Assembly: GCA_949318235.1 (NCBI GenBank) | Contig: OX439131.1 | Span: forward strand, 11,304,231 to 11,368,230 | Direction of reading: 5' to 3' | Length of the DNA: 64,000 nucleotides | Source: Ecdyonurus torrentis | Lineage: Eukaryota > Arthropoda > Insecta > Ephemeroptera > Heptageniidae | Shown: one piece after another, positions 13,224 to 26,224 of the stretch | Position numbering within the stretch: the first letter of the stretch is position 1 | Layout of the letters: each line of letters starts with the position of its first letter | The notes under the pieces: model-generated | Databases searched by the model: none | What the model was told of the DNA's origin: nothing | The model's input: only the letters and a program-made list of their open reading frames with translations | Program-made: the position numbers and the translations under genes

Positions 13224-16164
13224 GTAGATTAAGCAAATTTTTGCTTGCGTTGTGGCTATTTGCGAATAACCGCAGGGATTTCTGTGTGTACGTGTTGTGA
13301 CCGTACATGGGCAACACTAAAATATCTTACCAAATTGTCTACATAACCCACAATAACACTATTTTGTAAAAAAAAATATAAAAAAAAAAGCATAATAAAA
13401 TTTAGTAATAAAATATATTACTCACATATATATTATACGTATTTAAAAAAATTAATACAAAAATGTATTTTTAGATACATTTATATTACAATTTATTTTT
13501 CCTTATATTAAAAATAATATATTATAAAATTATAATGACTTAATTATATTTTAATTTAATGCAATTAGTATAATATATTTTCTCTGTTAAAAATAAATAC
13601 GTACATATAATATTTGTGCAAAAATATGCATCGAAGTAGAAATTTGAATCTTAAATATATATTAAAAAATTGCCTTCGTTATAATATAGTATTTTTATAT
13701 AATATTAAAATTATGTTCATATAAATAGGAGATATAAATACATTTTATTATATTAAGTGATGATATAATTTTAAATTGCAGATGCTTTTATTTAAGGTGT
13801 GAATAAAAGGCGTCAGAATTCTTGAGGAAATGAGTTAATTGACCTTATTTTTGTTTTATATTATACAAGTAATAAACTTTATTATAATTTAGTAATTTTG
13901 ATTAGTATTTTTAGACTTCATAAAACCCCTATATTATTGCCCCCACTACTTCCACCCCCTCTCCCACTTTGTGCCACTTTTTTTTTCTTCAATGTGTAAA
14001 TATGTTAATTTTTTGTAGTATTTTCATCAAAATATTAAAACCTTAATGCAATATTTGAAATTTCTATTTTATTGGTAAAAATTTCTTATAAAATGTGCTA
14101 TTCCTATAACTATTCATTTATTAACTTCTAAATTACATTAAATTATTATAACATATTATAGATATAGCTGAGTTTATGTCATGACTTTAAATTAAATGTA
14201 AAAGTTTAAACGACTAGACTTTTGACAGACATAAGATACCTTATATTTATGTCGAATATTTTGCGAGTAAAAGTGAATGATTTATTCGGTTCTAAATCTA
14301 ATAAACAGTAAAATTAGCAGTTAATAAACCATTCATCTCAAGTCACAGAAGTTGAGTTAATGTTCACTCCTACTTTTTTTTTATCATAATTCTAGCTTGT
14401 ATATTTGATTAAGGAAAAAAAAAATACATCATTTATTAGTGCCTTGTTAAACGATGATATCCAGCAGCAAGTGCATCTGTATGTCTTTAAAATATTAAAA
14501 TCTTATAAGAGTCATGTCATACAATTGATACAATTGTGAACGTTTTTTATACTAATAAAACATATCTTCTCTTTTTACACAAAAAAAAAGCAACGAAAAA
14601 CAGATTAAACACCATATTTTAAAAGCAAATTGAAATAAATCTTTCACTACAAGAATTTAAAAAAAAAAGTATCATACATTAAAAGTGATTTGATTATTAC
14701 TAATTGCATCATAAATTTGAAAGTTATTATGATATCATAGTATAATGATCATTTTACAAAGTAAAAAAGAATTTCTGTCAAATTAAACTACTTATAAATT
14801 ATCATTATAATTTAGTGTCTTCCTTTTTCTTACCCAACAATGAAAAGACATGGTCCAGACAGACAATAATAATAATAAAAATATATAATATAACAAATAA
14901 AAAATGACGAAAAACAGACAACCGCTAAAGGGTTAAATATTAATACAAAAAAATATTTAATTTACCATAATAAAGAAAAAATTTAGCCCCCAGGTTTAAA
15001 ACTGTGAAAGAAGAAGTTTTTTTAATGAAATTTCCAATGGAAAAAAAAAAGATGTATAATTACGCAAAACTTACCGCAAGATTATTATACATTACAAAAA
15101 TAAAATTAATGATGTAAATTGAATGTATTTTTTAAGTAATTATAGACTTGTTGAAATAAAATTTTTTTAAAAAATAACAAAAAAAAGTATATATTAAAGT
15201 TGGCATAAAAATATAATACGCAAAGTAAAAATTAATGATTTGAAAAAAAGAAAAAAAAATGTTATAAAATGAATGGTAAAATAAAAATGTGATTATACAT
15301 ATCACGCACTATGAAAATAACTAGTGAAAAAAATAAACTATAAAAATATAATTTTCATTAAAAAAAAATCTATATATATTGCCTTTAAGCAGGTATGTTT
15401 TTTGATTAATGAATATAATATTAAAATAATTAATGGATCTTTTTTTTTTATATGATTAATAATTCTTTTAAAAATAAAGCCAACTTGATTATGCAATACC
15501 ATTTTTAGAATGTAATTAAGAATAAAATTAAAATAAAATAAAATTTTATATTATACAATAAGTTATAAGATAATTTGCAAAAATTAAAATGATATAAAAT
15601 TTAATTTCTTGTCATATGGTCAAGTAAGCTAAGAATTACATTAAATATAATAAATTATAATTTTAATAAATTAATATTTCCTTTTTATAAATATATATTT
15701 TTATATAATTTCTTTAAATAATTTTTTTGAAGCTATAGAAAAGTTAATAAAATTATTATTATCCTTTGATTAACTTTCCTGATTCTTTAAATGTGGCGGC
15801 TAATCTAAACAAATATTTTTAAGGATTTCACTGTACTCGAAAAAAACTTATTTATCATGAGATGGTACCATCACAAACAAATTTCATGCATCCGTTAACT
15901 TGTCTCTAGCCCTACAAACTGAAAATTATGAAGTAGGCAATTTCTTGTACAAATGATAAGATGCACACAATAGCATTTTACATTATTTCTATTGCAGTTT
16001 TTGCGGCCACAGAGAGAAATAAAATATATTATCTACTATGATGATAGTTTCATCCCATAATTTATCAGGAAAGAGAATTGTTGTTTTATTTGATGTATAT
16101 TTTTTATGTTTTTATGTATTTTTTTTATATCATTCAAAGTATTACGCAAAATTTTCAATCTTAT
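12142..16164. other. AT-rich noncoding stretch with a TA microsatellite
   Basis: No gene is recognisable. The main structure is the TA array at 13144-13218, listed separately. It also holds many short A/T runs and AAT trinucleotides. A C-rich phrase at about 13935-13975 is the only GC-richer patch. Confidence 0.65.
13144..13218. repeat. (TA)n microsatellite
   Basis: About 75 bases of TA dinucleotides after a short TA block at 13131-13139. The overlapping minus-strand frame of isoleucine-tyrosine repeats is a reading of the array. Confidence 0.95.
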
Positions 16165-16372
16165 GCATTATTTACATGACGCGTAAATTTGACGCGCGTC
16201 AACGTGCGTCGATTCGCGTAATAAAGCTGGTACAATGTAAACAAATGGAGCCGTTCACATGTAATTTTCAAAAACCATGTGAACGGCTCCATTTGTTTAT
16301 ATTGTTCCAACTTTGTTACGCGTGTCAACGCACGTTGACGCGCGTCAAATTTACGCGTCATGTGAATAATAC
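16165..16372. mobile_element. Hairpin MITE with 97-bp arms, Harbinger-like
   Basis: Two inverted arms of 97 bases (16165-16261 and 16276-16372) match along nearly their full length and enclose a 14-base loop. The outer part is G(C/T)ATTATT(T/C)ACATGACGCG and the arms are rich in CpG words such as GACGCGCGTCAACG. The flanks show TTA at 16161-16163 and 16373-16375, which would fit the 3-bp TWA duplication of PIF/Harbinger elements, but one unpaired base sits between the left TTA and the arm, so the class is tentative. The open frames on both strands here (16038-16376 and 16161-16385) are mirror readings of the palindrome. Confidence 0.88.
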
Positions 16373-16375
16373 TTA

Positions 16376-18217
16376 ACGAGAACAATACACGTAGATTTTA
16401 AACTTTAAATCGTAAACAATTTAATCATGTTATTTAATCATGTTAAAATTATATATAAGCTCTTAAGCTATATTTTATAAAAAAAAAAAATTAAAAAAAG
16501 TGTTTTTAGGGTTGAGTCTAAATGTTTTTAATTTATAGAATGAAAACGTACTCTGTTGCTCAATAAAATAATAATGAAAAATAATGTTCGAAAGTGTTTA
16601 CATTGTATTTATATATATATATATATATAATAAAGCGTATGTATCGCGAGCTTTATAAATTTCAAATTAATTCCCAAAGAGATATCAAACGCGACTCATT
16701 ACTCATTCTCATTACATTCCATACTTTTCCATAATGCTGCACACAATCACATACAAACCCATATTATTATACATGAAAGATAAAAATTGACCTCTTGAAA
16801 AGACTGGAAAAGTGAGCATAAAAAATTTAAATACATAAAAATTTAAATATACTTTAAAAATAAACGATTGAAAGTATAGTGTATATATTCAGTTGATAAA
16901 ATCCTATTATAAAATAAATTATATCATGTACATGAATTACAATACACGATGAAGAGCATAGAGACTTAGGTCTATGAAAGAAGAGTGTAATATATTTAAA
17001 TAATATTGTTACCTGATATACAAAATAAATTACTATTCGATTACATAACAAAAAAAAATAACATAATTTGCTCCCCTATTTACAAACTATCCAAGTACTA
17101 GGGGAGATAGTAACATAAAAAAAAAGTTCATAAGATATACATAACAAACAATATAATAAAGTTAAAATGCATGCAAATAAATAAGCATATTGCTTTATTG
17201 GTAAAGATATCGTTGAATTTTATGTTATGCTTACTTTTATGTTATTTTATTTTCTTATTTTTTTTTATATAAGTTGATTTCTCATAAAGTATTATGTGAT
17301 ACAAGGAGAAAAATAATAATAAAAAAAGAATCACATCAGGTATAAAGTTTCAAGTTACATCAAGCTAGGTGGGTCGTGTGTGCGGTACGAGAGCAAATTA
17401 TTAGCAACACAAAATATAAAAATAAAACACCTGGATGCAATATTTCAATGAAAAAAATATATATAGCTAAAAAAAACTTTAAAAAAATGTTTCTGTGTGA
17501 TTGAATAGGATAATAAATGTTTATTTAACAATATCAACTTAATTTTTATTAATTTTTATATATGGAAGTTTTTTATGATTATTGTTAGATATATTGTTGA
17601 GAATTAAAATGAAAAATGAGAAAAGTTTTTTTTTTTTTTTTTTTGTATGAAAGAAACTAATACACATAAAACGAGGAACACCACACTTATTCACTCAAAC
17701 ATAAAATTGACACATTTAGCACGTATTTCATATAGAAAAGTGTATAAGTTACAAATAAAGAATTTCTATATTTCATTTCTTCTACGAACAGATTTTGTTC
17801 AATTATCTTTCAAAAAGTCATATAATAATATACATATGATCTCAAAAGTTGTTACTAAAAGAAAAAAATGTTGACATCAAAAGCTCATTGTAACAAATTA
17901 GTTGTGATATACGTGGATTAAATTGTGATGTGATAACAATATTCTAAAGGTCAATTAATACTTTTAATTGTAAATAAAAATAATTTCTTGTCATATATAC
18001 TACACATGTATACAAAAATGGAATTTATAAAACTTAAAGAAATGAATATCAGAAATACATAAATTAATTATATAAATTGTAATTAATTATCTTTTATGTA
18101 AGTGCATGTCCGTAAATTATAAATATATACTGTAACAAATTAAATATTTTGTACTGTGTATACCCACCAATGCATCGGACGCAAGCTTGTTTTTGGTTGA
18201 CAATAAGTAAAAAAATA
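16376..18217. other. AT-rich noncoding stretch
   Basis: It holds a short TA microsatellite at 16609-16629, a poly-T run near 17627-17644, and a small mixed-composition patch at about 17365-17395. The short open frames have no recognisable feature. Confidence 0.6.
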
Positions 18218-18219
18218 TA

Positions 18220-18498
18220 CACAGAAAGAAGTTATTACTGATAGCAGGTACATTAATTCTGTAAATTGCAATAGGTAAAAATAAGTCTGGAACAGGTATT
18301 GATATACTACAGTAATATACCTAATACAGGTAAAACATATCACAATAAAGGTGTGACTGATCTAGATTAAATGACATTTCACCTGCATTAGGTGACATTG
18401 TAGTATATCAATACATGTTCCAGGTTAATATTGATCTATTGTAATTAACAGGATTCATGAATACCTGCCATTACAATAGTATAGTATTTTTTTTAGTG
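18220..18498. mobile_element. TA-flanked fold-back MITE, family 2
   Basis: The two halves are inverted copies. The left half contains GCAGGTAC, TTGCAATAGGT, TCTGGAACAGGTATTGATA and TACTACAGTA; the right half holds their inverted, partly diverged counterparts around a centre near 18355. The ends read CACAGAAAGAAG and, inverted, CACTAAAAAAAAT, each preceded by TA (18218-18219 and 18499-18500). TA duplication with CAC ends fits the Tc1/mariner group. The minus-strand frame at 18140-18343 is a chance reading inside it. Confidence 0.75.
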
Positions 18499-18500
18499 TA

Positions 18501-20458
18501 CTGTACGTACGTAGTATGTCAATACAACCTCAATTTGCAAGGACTAAAAAAAAAAGGTAAAAAATAACATTATAATTTAAAATTAAAATTCTTTGATTTC
18601 AATGACATTATTCATTTGCAGTGTTCCTAAAATTGACCTGTAATTCAATAAACAAAAGTTGAAGAAAGTATGTAACTTCACACTCATAAGACACGTCATT
18701 ATGGCATACAAAAAAAATTAGAGAGATCTGTTCATTTCTGACCTAAACCAATGCACTCTTTGTAAGGACATATGTATTTAATTCATAAACATTGGGCGTT
18801 CCCCTATAGTACAAATATATTGAACTTTTTATACAAATAAAATGGATTATATTATAGGATACCAACCAACAAAAAAAATGTGAACAGGTTTTTTTCACAT
18901 AAAAGAGGTATAATAAACATTAAAATCTTTGGTTTGGCTATTTCTTTAATGTGCGACAACACCATCAAAAACATGATACTTTTTTTTTTTACCAATACAA
19001 TCTTTTATTCTCTTTCAACTTTATTTTATTTTTTTGTTTTATTTTATTTATTTATATATAAAAAGAAATCTGTATAATATAAAATTTTACTGCAAAGTGT
19101 TACACAGCAAAACATTATACATTTTTTTTCCGTTTGGATTATAATATAAGAAATAAAGAAAGAACTATCTTTTCATCTGTCGTTTTTATCCACAAAAATA
19201 AATACGACTGAGAGAGAGAGAGAGAGTCAAGTCTAAATAAAAGGTGTTGCAAAGAGAAAAAAATATGTAAGCAATTACTCATTTACCTCCCATATAGTCT
19301 TATACTTACTTAACAAATTGAGATAAAGTATAAGTATCGTATAATTGTCAACATAATATTTAAATTTACACTTCCAGTATTAAAAAATGTTTATTTGATT
19401 TTAACGTTCAACACTATAATATTATCAAATCACAGTTTTACCCTGAGAGAGTCAAGAGTCGAATTTTTTTTTTTTTTTTTTTTTTATCTCTTAAAAAAGT
19501 GTATACTACGATTGAATTTTCAACATTCAAATATTTATGCGGTATTTGCAATACATTTTTTTATTTTATGAAGAAAAAAAAAGACAAAGAAAACAGAAAA
19601 AAAAAGAAGAAAAAGACAAAGAAAGAAAAGGTGGAGTGTGCAATATTTTTAAAAATAAAAGTCAAATGAAACCATCCAATTTGTTCCCCTACGCGATTGT
19701 TATATATTTGAAAAATAGTCCTATCAAAAATTTTAGACGACAAAAGAAATAAAATAGAGCTATAAAACTCCTTTCCAGTTATATATTAACTAAAACATAA
19801 ATTATTTTTAATTTTTTTCAAAACATAAAACTGTTTTTATTAACAGTATGTAAATTTAAGATCACATTAAAAAAAATAACATTATTTGGAAAGATATATT
19901 CACAATAAAAACGACAAATTATTACCTGATTTAGGATGTATTATTGATATATACAAATTTGCAAAAAAAAAATTAATCAGCAAAATAACGTTACTTGATT
20001 TACTACTGTTTAATTTGGAGGCACGTTTGCGGATGTCACGTACAATGTTAATGGAATTTTATCTTACTTTTAATTAGCTTATTAATTAGTGTGAAAAATG
20101 CTTTTAAATTTTTACACCTCCTTATTAATGTCAACTTAAAAAGATTTTAAGCAGCTGATATTTTATTTCAGGTGTTATGTATAAATAAAATTTTATTACT
20201 TTATTAAACAGTAAGAAGTATGTTGTGAAACTTTGCGAAGTATTAAATTAGATCGATTAAAATTTTGAACTTTTTGTCACATGTTGACTGTTAATTGTTA
20301 ACTCATCAGTTCCTTAACTTCAAATGTGGGTTTAATTTTTAACCAAGATTTTCTTAAAGTGCTTGTCTTACATAAAAGAAGACAATTTTCATTTAAACTT
20401 GAAAAATTATTTTACTAATATTATTAGTAAGCTTAGGAAATTCATTATGTATGTATGA
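18501..20458. other. AT-rich noncoding stretch
   Basis: It contains a short GA array at 19210-19226, a poly-T run at about 19465-19485 and a purine-rich AAAGA patch at 19570-19630. Overlapping frames on both strands near 19537-19752 are readings of that low-complexity patch. No gene is recognisable. Confidence 0.6.
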
Positions 20459-20469
20459 TATATATATAT

Positions 20470-20506
<37 letters not shown>

Positions 20507-20522
20507 GTGTGTGTGTGTGTGT

Positions 20523-20584
<62 letters not shown>
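20459..20584. repeat. Compound (TA)n-(TG)n microsatellite
   Basis: TA dinucleotides at 20459-20500 pass through ACATA into TG dinucleotides up to about 20584, with a single GAG interruption at 20527-20529. The minus-strand frame of Thr-His and Ile-Tyr repeats is an artefact of this array. Confidence 0.95.
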
Positions 20585-20587
<3 letters not shown>

Positions 20588-22379
20588 ATTAAACATAATT
20601 ATTAGGGAAAAAAATTACAAAATTTACTTGCAGTAATCAAAACAAAACTATCAATTCTTAACTTCTACCTACCATTCCTAGTCAATATTCATCATATTTT
20701 ATTATTTTTGGTAGAAAACGCTAATAAGTCACGTATTTTTTTTTATTTCTGTACGTAATTTTTTTTTCTCACACTAACGCACAAGAATACCAAAACTTTA
20801 TATGTTTAAAAAAATGAATAAATTAAAATAAATTTCTTTAAAACTGAGTTATTTTTTTCACAGAATATCTTTTATGTCAATGAACAGCAAAAGGATAAAA
20901 AATATGAAATATGGGAAAGAAGAAGAAGAAAAAAATCATTATATTACTTTTTCTTTAATAAATAAATTCATTATTATGTTTATGAAGTACCACACAAACA
21001 TGTTATTTATTGCATAAAGAAAATAAAATCAAGAATATTGTTTTCTAGAAAAGCAGTAACGTACTTCATAAGATTATATAAATATTTTGAATATTTCTTA
21101 GAATTCAAATAAATATGAGTTGTTGTTTTTTTTTTTTTTTTTTTTTTTTTTACTGTATGCATGACAACTTTTCTGGAAATAAATTTTACTGTTTTTGATT
21201 ACCAAACATGACACTTTTAAACTTTTTACATGAGTTTGTGGAATGTGATGTGATGGAAAAATATTATATATATATAAAAAAACACTAAACACTGGTGATG
21301 TAATTCAATTATAATTTAATTATAAAAAAAGTTAATAGATGTTTAAATTATATATACCTATCAACTTAAATGATTTTAATTGGTTAATTTTTTTCTCTCT
21401 TTTTTGTATATTGGAAAGGCATGTACAAAAATTTAAATAATAAATTAAATTATAAAAGGAATAGCTTTTTATAAAGAAGAAAAAAAAAGGTTGAATTTTA
21501 TGATTATTTAAATTTTTAGGGAAAAAAATGCAATTAAAGAATATAGATTTTTTTTCAAATATTCTTTTCGTCTTAATAACATACATAAAATATGGTATAA
21601 AGTTTTCCCCGTACTTCTATAAAACCATTTATTTTGCGAAAAATTCAAATTGCTGTCTTCTGAAACTAATTATTTCATTAATCATTACAAATATTTTACT
21701 TTTCAAATGAGAACCATATTTTATTCTTTACATAAATTTCATTATTAAAATAATAATTCATATTCTTAACATTATATTATCAAAGTGATGTAATTGTATA
21801 CATATTTAGTAATACTAATATTATATGAAGACAAGATGTAGAGGTAGTAGTAATTATATTATGATAATATGTAACATTGCAGTTTATATAAGCAATATAG
21901 CAAAACAAGCAAGTAGCATTTTGATAAACCATCTCACTGACAGCATTCTGAGCACAGGTTATAATTAGCTCAGGATACAATCATAATTAACTACCTTGGA
22001 CATGTGGACTTTACAAGAGTATAATACTCCTCTATATTACTGAAGACAAATAATTACTTTGTGTGTTGTGTATGTATTTTCAAAGATGTAATTTACTTGC
22101 AATAAATATTTAAAACAGATGAATATACATATGAGAAATATATATATTTTTTATTATTATATTAATTAAAATATGAGATCATGTAATGAAAATGATATAA
22201 TGTACAGTAATCACTATTTATAGTTGAATTAAAAAAAATTCTTTAGTATTGGACTTATATTCGTAAATTCTTGTCATTGTTCTATTTCTTCCAAATGAAC
22301 TGTTATTGAAAAAAGAAATTAAATTGTATAGCCTAGATAATATTCCCATCAAAATTATAAAAGATGATTCCAATATCAC
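20585..22379. other. AT-rich noncoding stretch
   Basis: It includes a poly-T run at 21126-21151. Several short lysine-, asparagine- and isoleucine-rich frames occur on both strands, none with a recognisable domain. Confidence 0.6.
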
Positions 22380-22516
22380 TTTTTTTCTTTTTTTTTTTTT
22401 TAATTCTTCTATTGAATTTAGAATAAATATACTCTAAATTCAATGATTCTACGTTACATTTGCGTACATTTTTCGCCCAGCCAAGATCCTCACTTGGATC
22501 TTGTCGGCTGGTTCGA
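22380..22516 (-). repeat. Double hairpin plus A-tail, copy 2 (minus strand)
   Basis: Read on the minus strand, the order is GAACCAGCCGACAAG with a hairpin (CAGCC and AAGATCC paired with GGATCTT and GGCTG, 22478-22510), then a second hairpin with perfect 12-base arms ATTGAATTTAGA/TCTAAATTCAAT (22411-22444), then an A-rich tail (22380-22402). This repeats the order seen at 11822-11919. The GGTTCGA on the plus strand resembles a tRNA T-arm, but no tRNA folds here. Confidence 0.5.
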
Positions 22517-22717
22517 AGATCACTTCAATAATTTTATCGAGTTGTTTTATTATATTATATTTAAAATTTTAGTATACAACATAATTTTATATCATCAAAT
22601 GAATTCATTTTTATAATTTTTATTACATAATTTTGTAATAAATCAATATATTTATTTCCATATTATTATTATTATTTTCTTTTTGACATCATGACTGAAA
22701 TCAAACCCACGCCTATA

Positions 22718-22916
22718 CACGTCAAGTATAAATTACGTAATTTATTCTGCATTTATGTCATTATAACATAAATGATACTAAATTAGAACATAAATAATTA
22801 TGCTGTAAAACATAATATTTATGTTTTGTTACATTATAGTTATAGCTCAGATTATGCTATATTGAATAAAATTGCTGAAAATTAGTTAGTATAAATATTA
22901 CGTATTCGTCCGCGTG
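22718..22916 (-). mobile_element. TA-flanked MITE family 1, copy B
   Basis: The 199-bp element is flanked by TA (22716-22717 and 22917-22918). Read on the minus strand it begins CACGCGGACGAATACG and ends TTATACTTGACGTG. Its interior blocks match copy A in the opposite orientation, including ATAAATTACGTAATTTAT, GACATAAATGCAG and CAGCATAATTATTTATG. It is noncoding. Confidence 0.82.
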
Positions 22917-23148
22917 TAGTACTTGATACTATATTTTGTTCCTGGATCTATTATCTATGTTGCAAAGCATGAGAAAACAATTAACGTTAATCTCATTGAG
23001 GTCTTTTTTGAGTCATTTTTGCAAGTTGTGACATTGCCATCAGAAGAGGTTGGTACAAATAAAAAATGTAAAATAATAATAGCTTTATGAGACAAAAATT
23101 ATGTTAAAAGTTTTTCATGCAAAAAACTCTCCGTAAAATTGACAAGTA

Positions 23149-23347
23149 CACGGACAACGTATAATTACTATGATAGTCCATTTTCATCAACATTGGTTCA
23201 TTGTAACATAATTTATGCTGAACTATGATTACTGCTATGTTAGTATGTTACATACATATAGAATAAAAATACTGTGTTACTGTTTATGCTATTCCAATTG
23301 TATAAGCAACAATTGCAGTATAAATTAAATATTTTCTACTTTTCATG
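23149..23347 (+). mobile_element. TA-flanked MITE family 1, copy C
   Basis: The left end CACGGACAACGTATAATTAC after TA (23147-23148) matches the start of copy B on its minus strand. The right end TTTTCATG before TA (23348-23349) matches the right end of copy A. The length, 199 bp, equals copy B. The interior is more diverged, though ACATAATTTATGCTG and GCAGTATAAATT remain recognisable. Confidence 0.75.
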
Positions 23348-23349
23348 TA

Positions 23350-25116
23350 CTAACTATTATTTTGCGTAAATTTGAACCACCAACATTATAAATATATTAT
23401 AGACTTTAAAGAATAAATAAATAAATAAAATAGTCTTATACAAGACAAGTACATATTTTACACTATTTTAGATCACGTTTAAAAAGATATATTATAAACT
23501 TATTTAACGTTATTATTACTGGAACACTATATAGCAACGTATGAGGTCACGGCCCACTGCAAAAACCTATACTAAATCTTTTTTTTTTCTTTCTACAATA
23601 ATAATGTTTTATAAATCGTTATTGTTTCACAGTAAACGAACATGAATGAGAAAATAATAATAATAATATAATCGTAAAAATAACGATCATGTTTAATAAG
23701 ATATTTTCTTTGCAATATAAGATTGAAAAGTAATAAAACTAATGTACACTCTATATGAAAAAAAAAAAACTTATGGGATGAATATTATATTTTTATTTAA
23801 AAAGCTTTTATATGTATTATAATACATATAATATTATGGCATTTTTATAGTTATTTAATGCATTTTATTATTATTGATATTACATTTTTATACTAATTTC
23901 TGAGAAATTTATATTATTGTCATTTGACCATCATGCATTTCTTCAAATGAATGTATATTATGTATCTCTTTCAATAAGAATTTATATTATTTTATAAATT
24001 TTATTGTTTTTTTTTCACTGTATAGTAGGAATGTGAATTTGAAAATATATGTGTAATTTTTTGTTTCTTATAATAATATTAAATTTGTTCTATTTTCACC
24101 ACACAATACTAAACATTTATTAATTTATTATATACTACTGTCAAACAAACAAAAAAATATGAAATTATTTATAATATATACTGTATGTATATATTTTTAT
24201 TTAGGAGTGTATTTTCTTAATTTAAATTTTTTTTTATAGAGTATCATAATTTAAAAACATAGAAACTTTATTTATAACACGAAAATAGCTTAAATTAAAT
24301 TCTGATTTTTATTTTATACTAATTAAGTTTCCTCATTGTTCATACTCATTAAAAAAAACTCCTTTCAAATCCTTGTGATTCTTAACAAAATTTCCCGTGA
24401 TTCTTCAATAAAAAATTGTTACTTTCCCACGATGTGTTTTTTTACTTTTTCTCTCCTAATTAAGCATCCCTCTCTGCTGAGATATTTTTTGTTTTATTCC
24501 ACAAAATGCGGTGTTTTTATAACGCAGTATTTTGTTGTTCTAATGAGGAAATACCTGCAGGGTCATGCACGCCGTGACTTACCGTGAATTTTGCTTTTCT
24601 TTTGTTTCTTTTCTATTTTCAATCGCAGCCGATCAATCTTGTATCTACAATCGATTCAACATTGTTGTATTTTAATTAACAAACATCACAAACATAAATA
24701 TACAACATATACAAAGATTCTTAACAATTTATAGAAGAAAAAATAAACATAAACCATTACAAACTTTTACATGGGATATAATAATAAAGCAGATTTTATG
24801 CATTTTTTTTAAACAGATAAAACTAATTGCTTTGAAAAAAAAAAAAAAAAAAAAAAAAAAACTTCGTATAGCTTTATAAAACCATATTTATCTATAGCTA
24901 TTTATGCGTCACAATAATTAGTAATTCCCACAAAATGTTTTAAGTATCATCAGCATTATAGTGCAATGTTACTGATTGTGAATGCATTTTTTTTTAATTC
25001 TCCACGAGTATTGCTAATATTTCTTGAAATTTGAAATATAAACTTGAAATTTTAATTAGCAACAAAAGATGAAATATTATTCAATGCCTGTAAGTCAACT
25101 CCTAAATTCAACATTA

Positions 25117-25119
<3 letters not shown>
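23350..25119. other. AT-rich noncoding stretch
   Basis: It contains a poly-A run at about 24836-24861. The frame at 24336-24587 has no recognisable domain. Nothing else supports a gene. Confidence 0.6.

Positions 25120-25188
<69 letters not shown>
25120..25188. repeat. (CT)n microsatellite
   Basis: About 69 bases of uninterrupted CT dinucleotides. The overlapping serine-leucine frame is an artefact. Confidence 0.96.
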
Positions 25189-25190
<2 letters not shown>

Positions 25191-25472
25191 TAATGCATGT
25201 TACAACATGAAGGTCTATTTATCTTTTCTTTTTAATGTTTGTAAAAGTACGAAGTAAAATTTCCCCCAAACCTTATATTCCATATTTTATTCCTACATAA
25301 AACATGTGGTTGCAAACTCTTGTAAATAGGCATGTAATAGAGACATTAAAATACATTTTATATAGAACCACGCCGAAGTGACTGTTATCAACATATTTTA
25401 AAACACATTTGAATACAAAAACAGTTGTATTTAATTTATTTGAAAAGTACTTTGATATAGAAAAAGCTGTTG

Positions 25473-25522
<50 letters not shown>

Positions 25523-25531
25523 GAAAAAAAA
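25473..25531. repeat. Poly-A joined to (GAAAA)n
   Basis: About 29 A are followed by five or so GAAAA units and a further A-rich run. The pattern is typical of an expanding A-rich tail. The phenylalanine-rich minus-strand frame over it is not a gene. Confidence 0.9.
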
Positions 25532-25627
25532 AAGAGGGCATTTGTATTTAAAATGTCAAGAAACGGGATTTTGATTCGAAGTTTATGAGACACTAATACA
25601 GATACTGTTGCTCGCTTACATTACCTC

Positions 25628-25630
<3 letters not shown>

Positions 25631-25669
<39 letters not shown>
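25631..25669. repeat. Poly-T run (39 T)
   Basis: One of the longest homopolymers in the window. It lies about 100 bases after the A-rich array at 25473-25531, so the two could pair, but their complex flanks do not match visibly. Confidence 0.9.
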
Positions 25670-25670
<1 letters not shown>

Positions 25671-26224
25671 AACGAAATTTACGATTTCAATATTTTAACT
25701 TATTTACTTGTTTTTTTTTTACATTTAAAAGATATACACAATTTTTTTCCTTTACACTAAAAACAAGTTTTAAAATGTTGTATGTATAAATATATTTATT
25801 TTAAATGTGTAATAAAATATATCTTTTTGATATAAAAATGCTTGTATTAAATTACAAATAATGCAAATGTATAACATTATATTTGATACTTAATGTTTTT
25901 AATTTTGCATAGTAATTTTCACTGGAAAAAGAACAAAAAAGTAAAATGAAATTAGTGAATCGGACTTATTTATATATCGTACTGAGTACTGATATACAAA
26001 TATTTTACATAAAAACTAAAAAAGAAAAAAAAATGTAGTGTAGTGTAATGTATTAATATTATAAAGTTGCAAAATCCAAATACTTAATTATATCTTACCA
26101 ATGATCAATAATAAAATAATAATAATAATAATAAAAGACAATTTCTAGTATATTGACTTCAAAATACGTAAAAGTGTATGTATCAAGGTATATTGTATAT
26201 ATCTCGCATTAATTATTTAGCTTC
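25670..26224. other. AT-rich noncoding stretch
   Basis: No credible frame. It contains a short AAT trinucleotide run at about 26113-26135. Confidence 0.6.

Noticed and set aside
16038..16385. Frames of 112 and 74 residues with similar sequence on opposite strands
   Set aside because: They are mirror translations of the 208-bp palindromic MITE, not a gene pair.
22500..22520. tRNA T-arm-like GGTTCGA
   Set aside because: No acceptor stem, D-arm or A box fits; the sequence is part of the double hairpin repeat.
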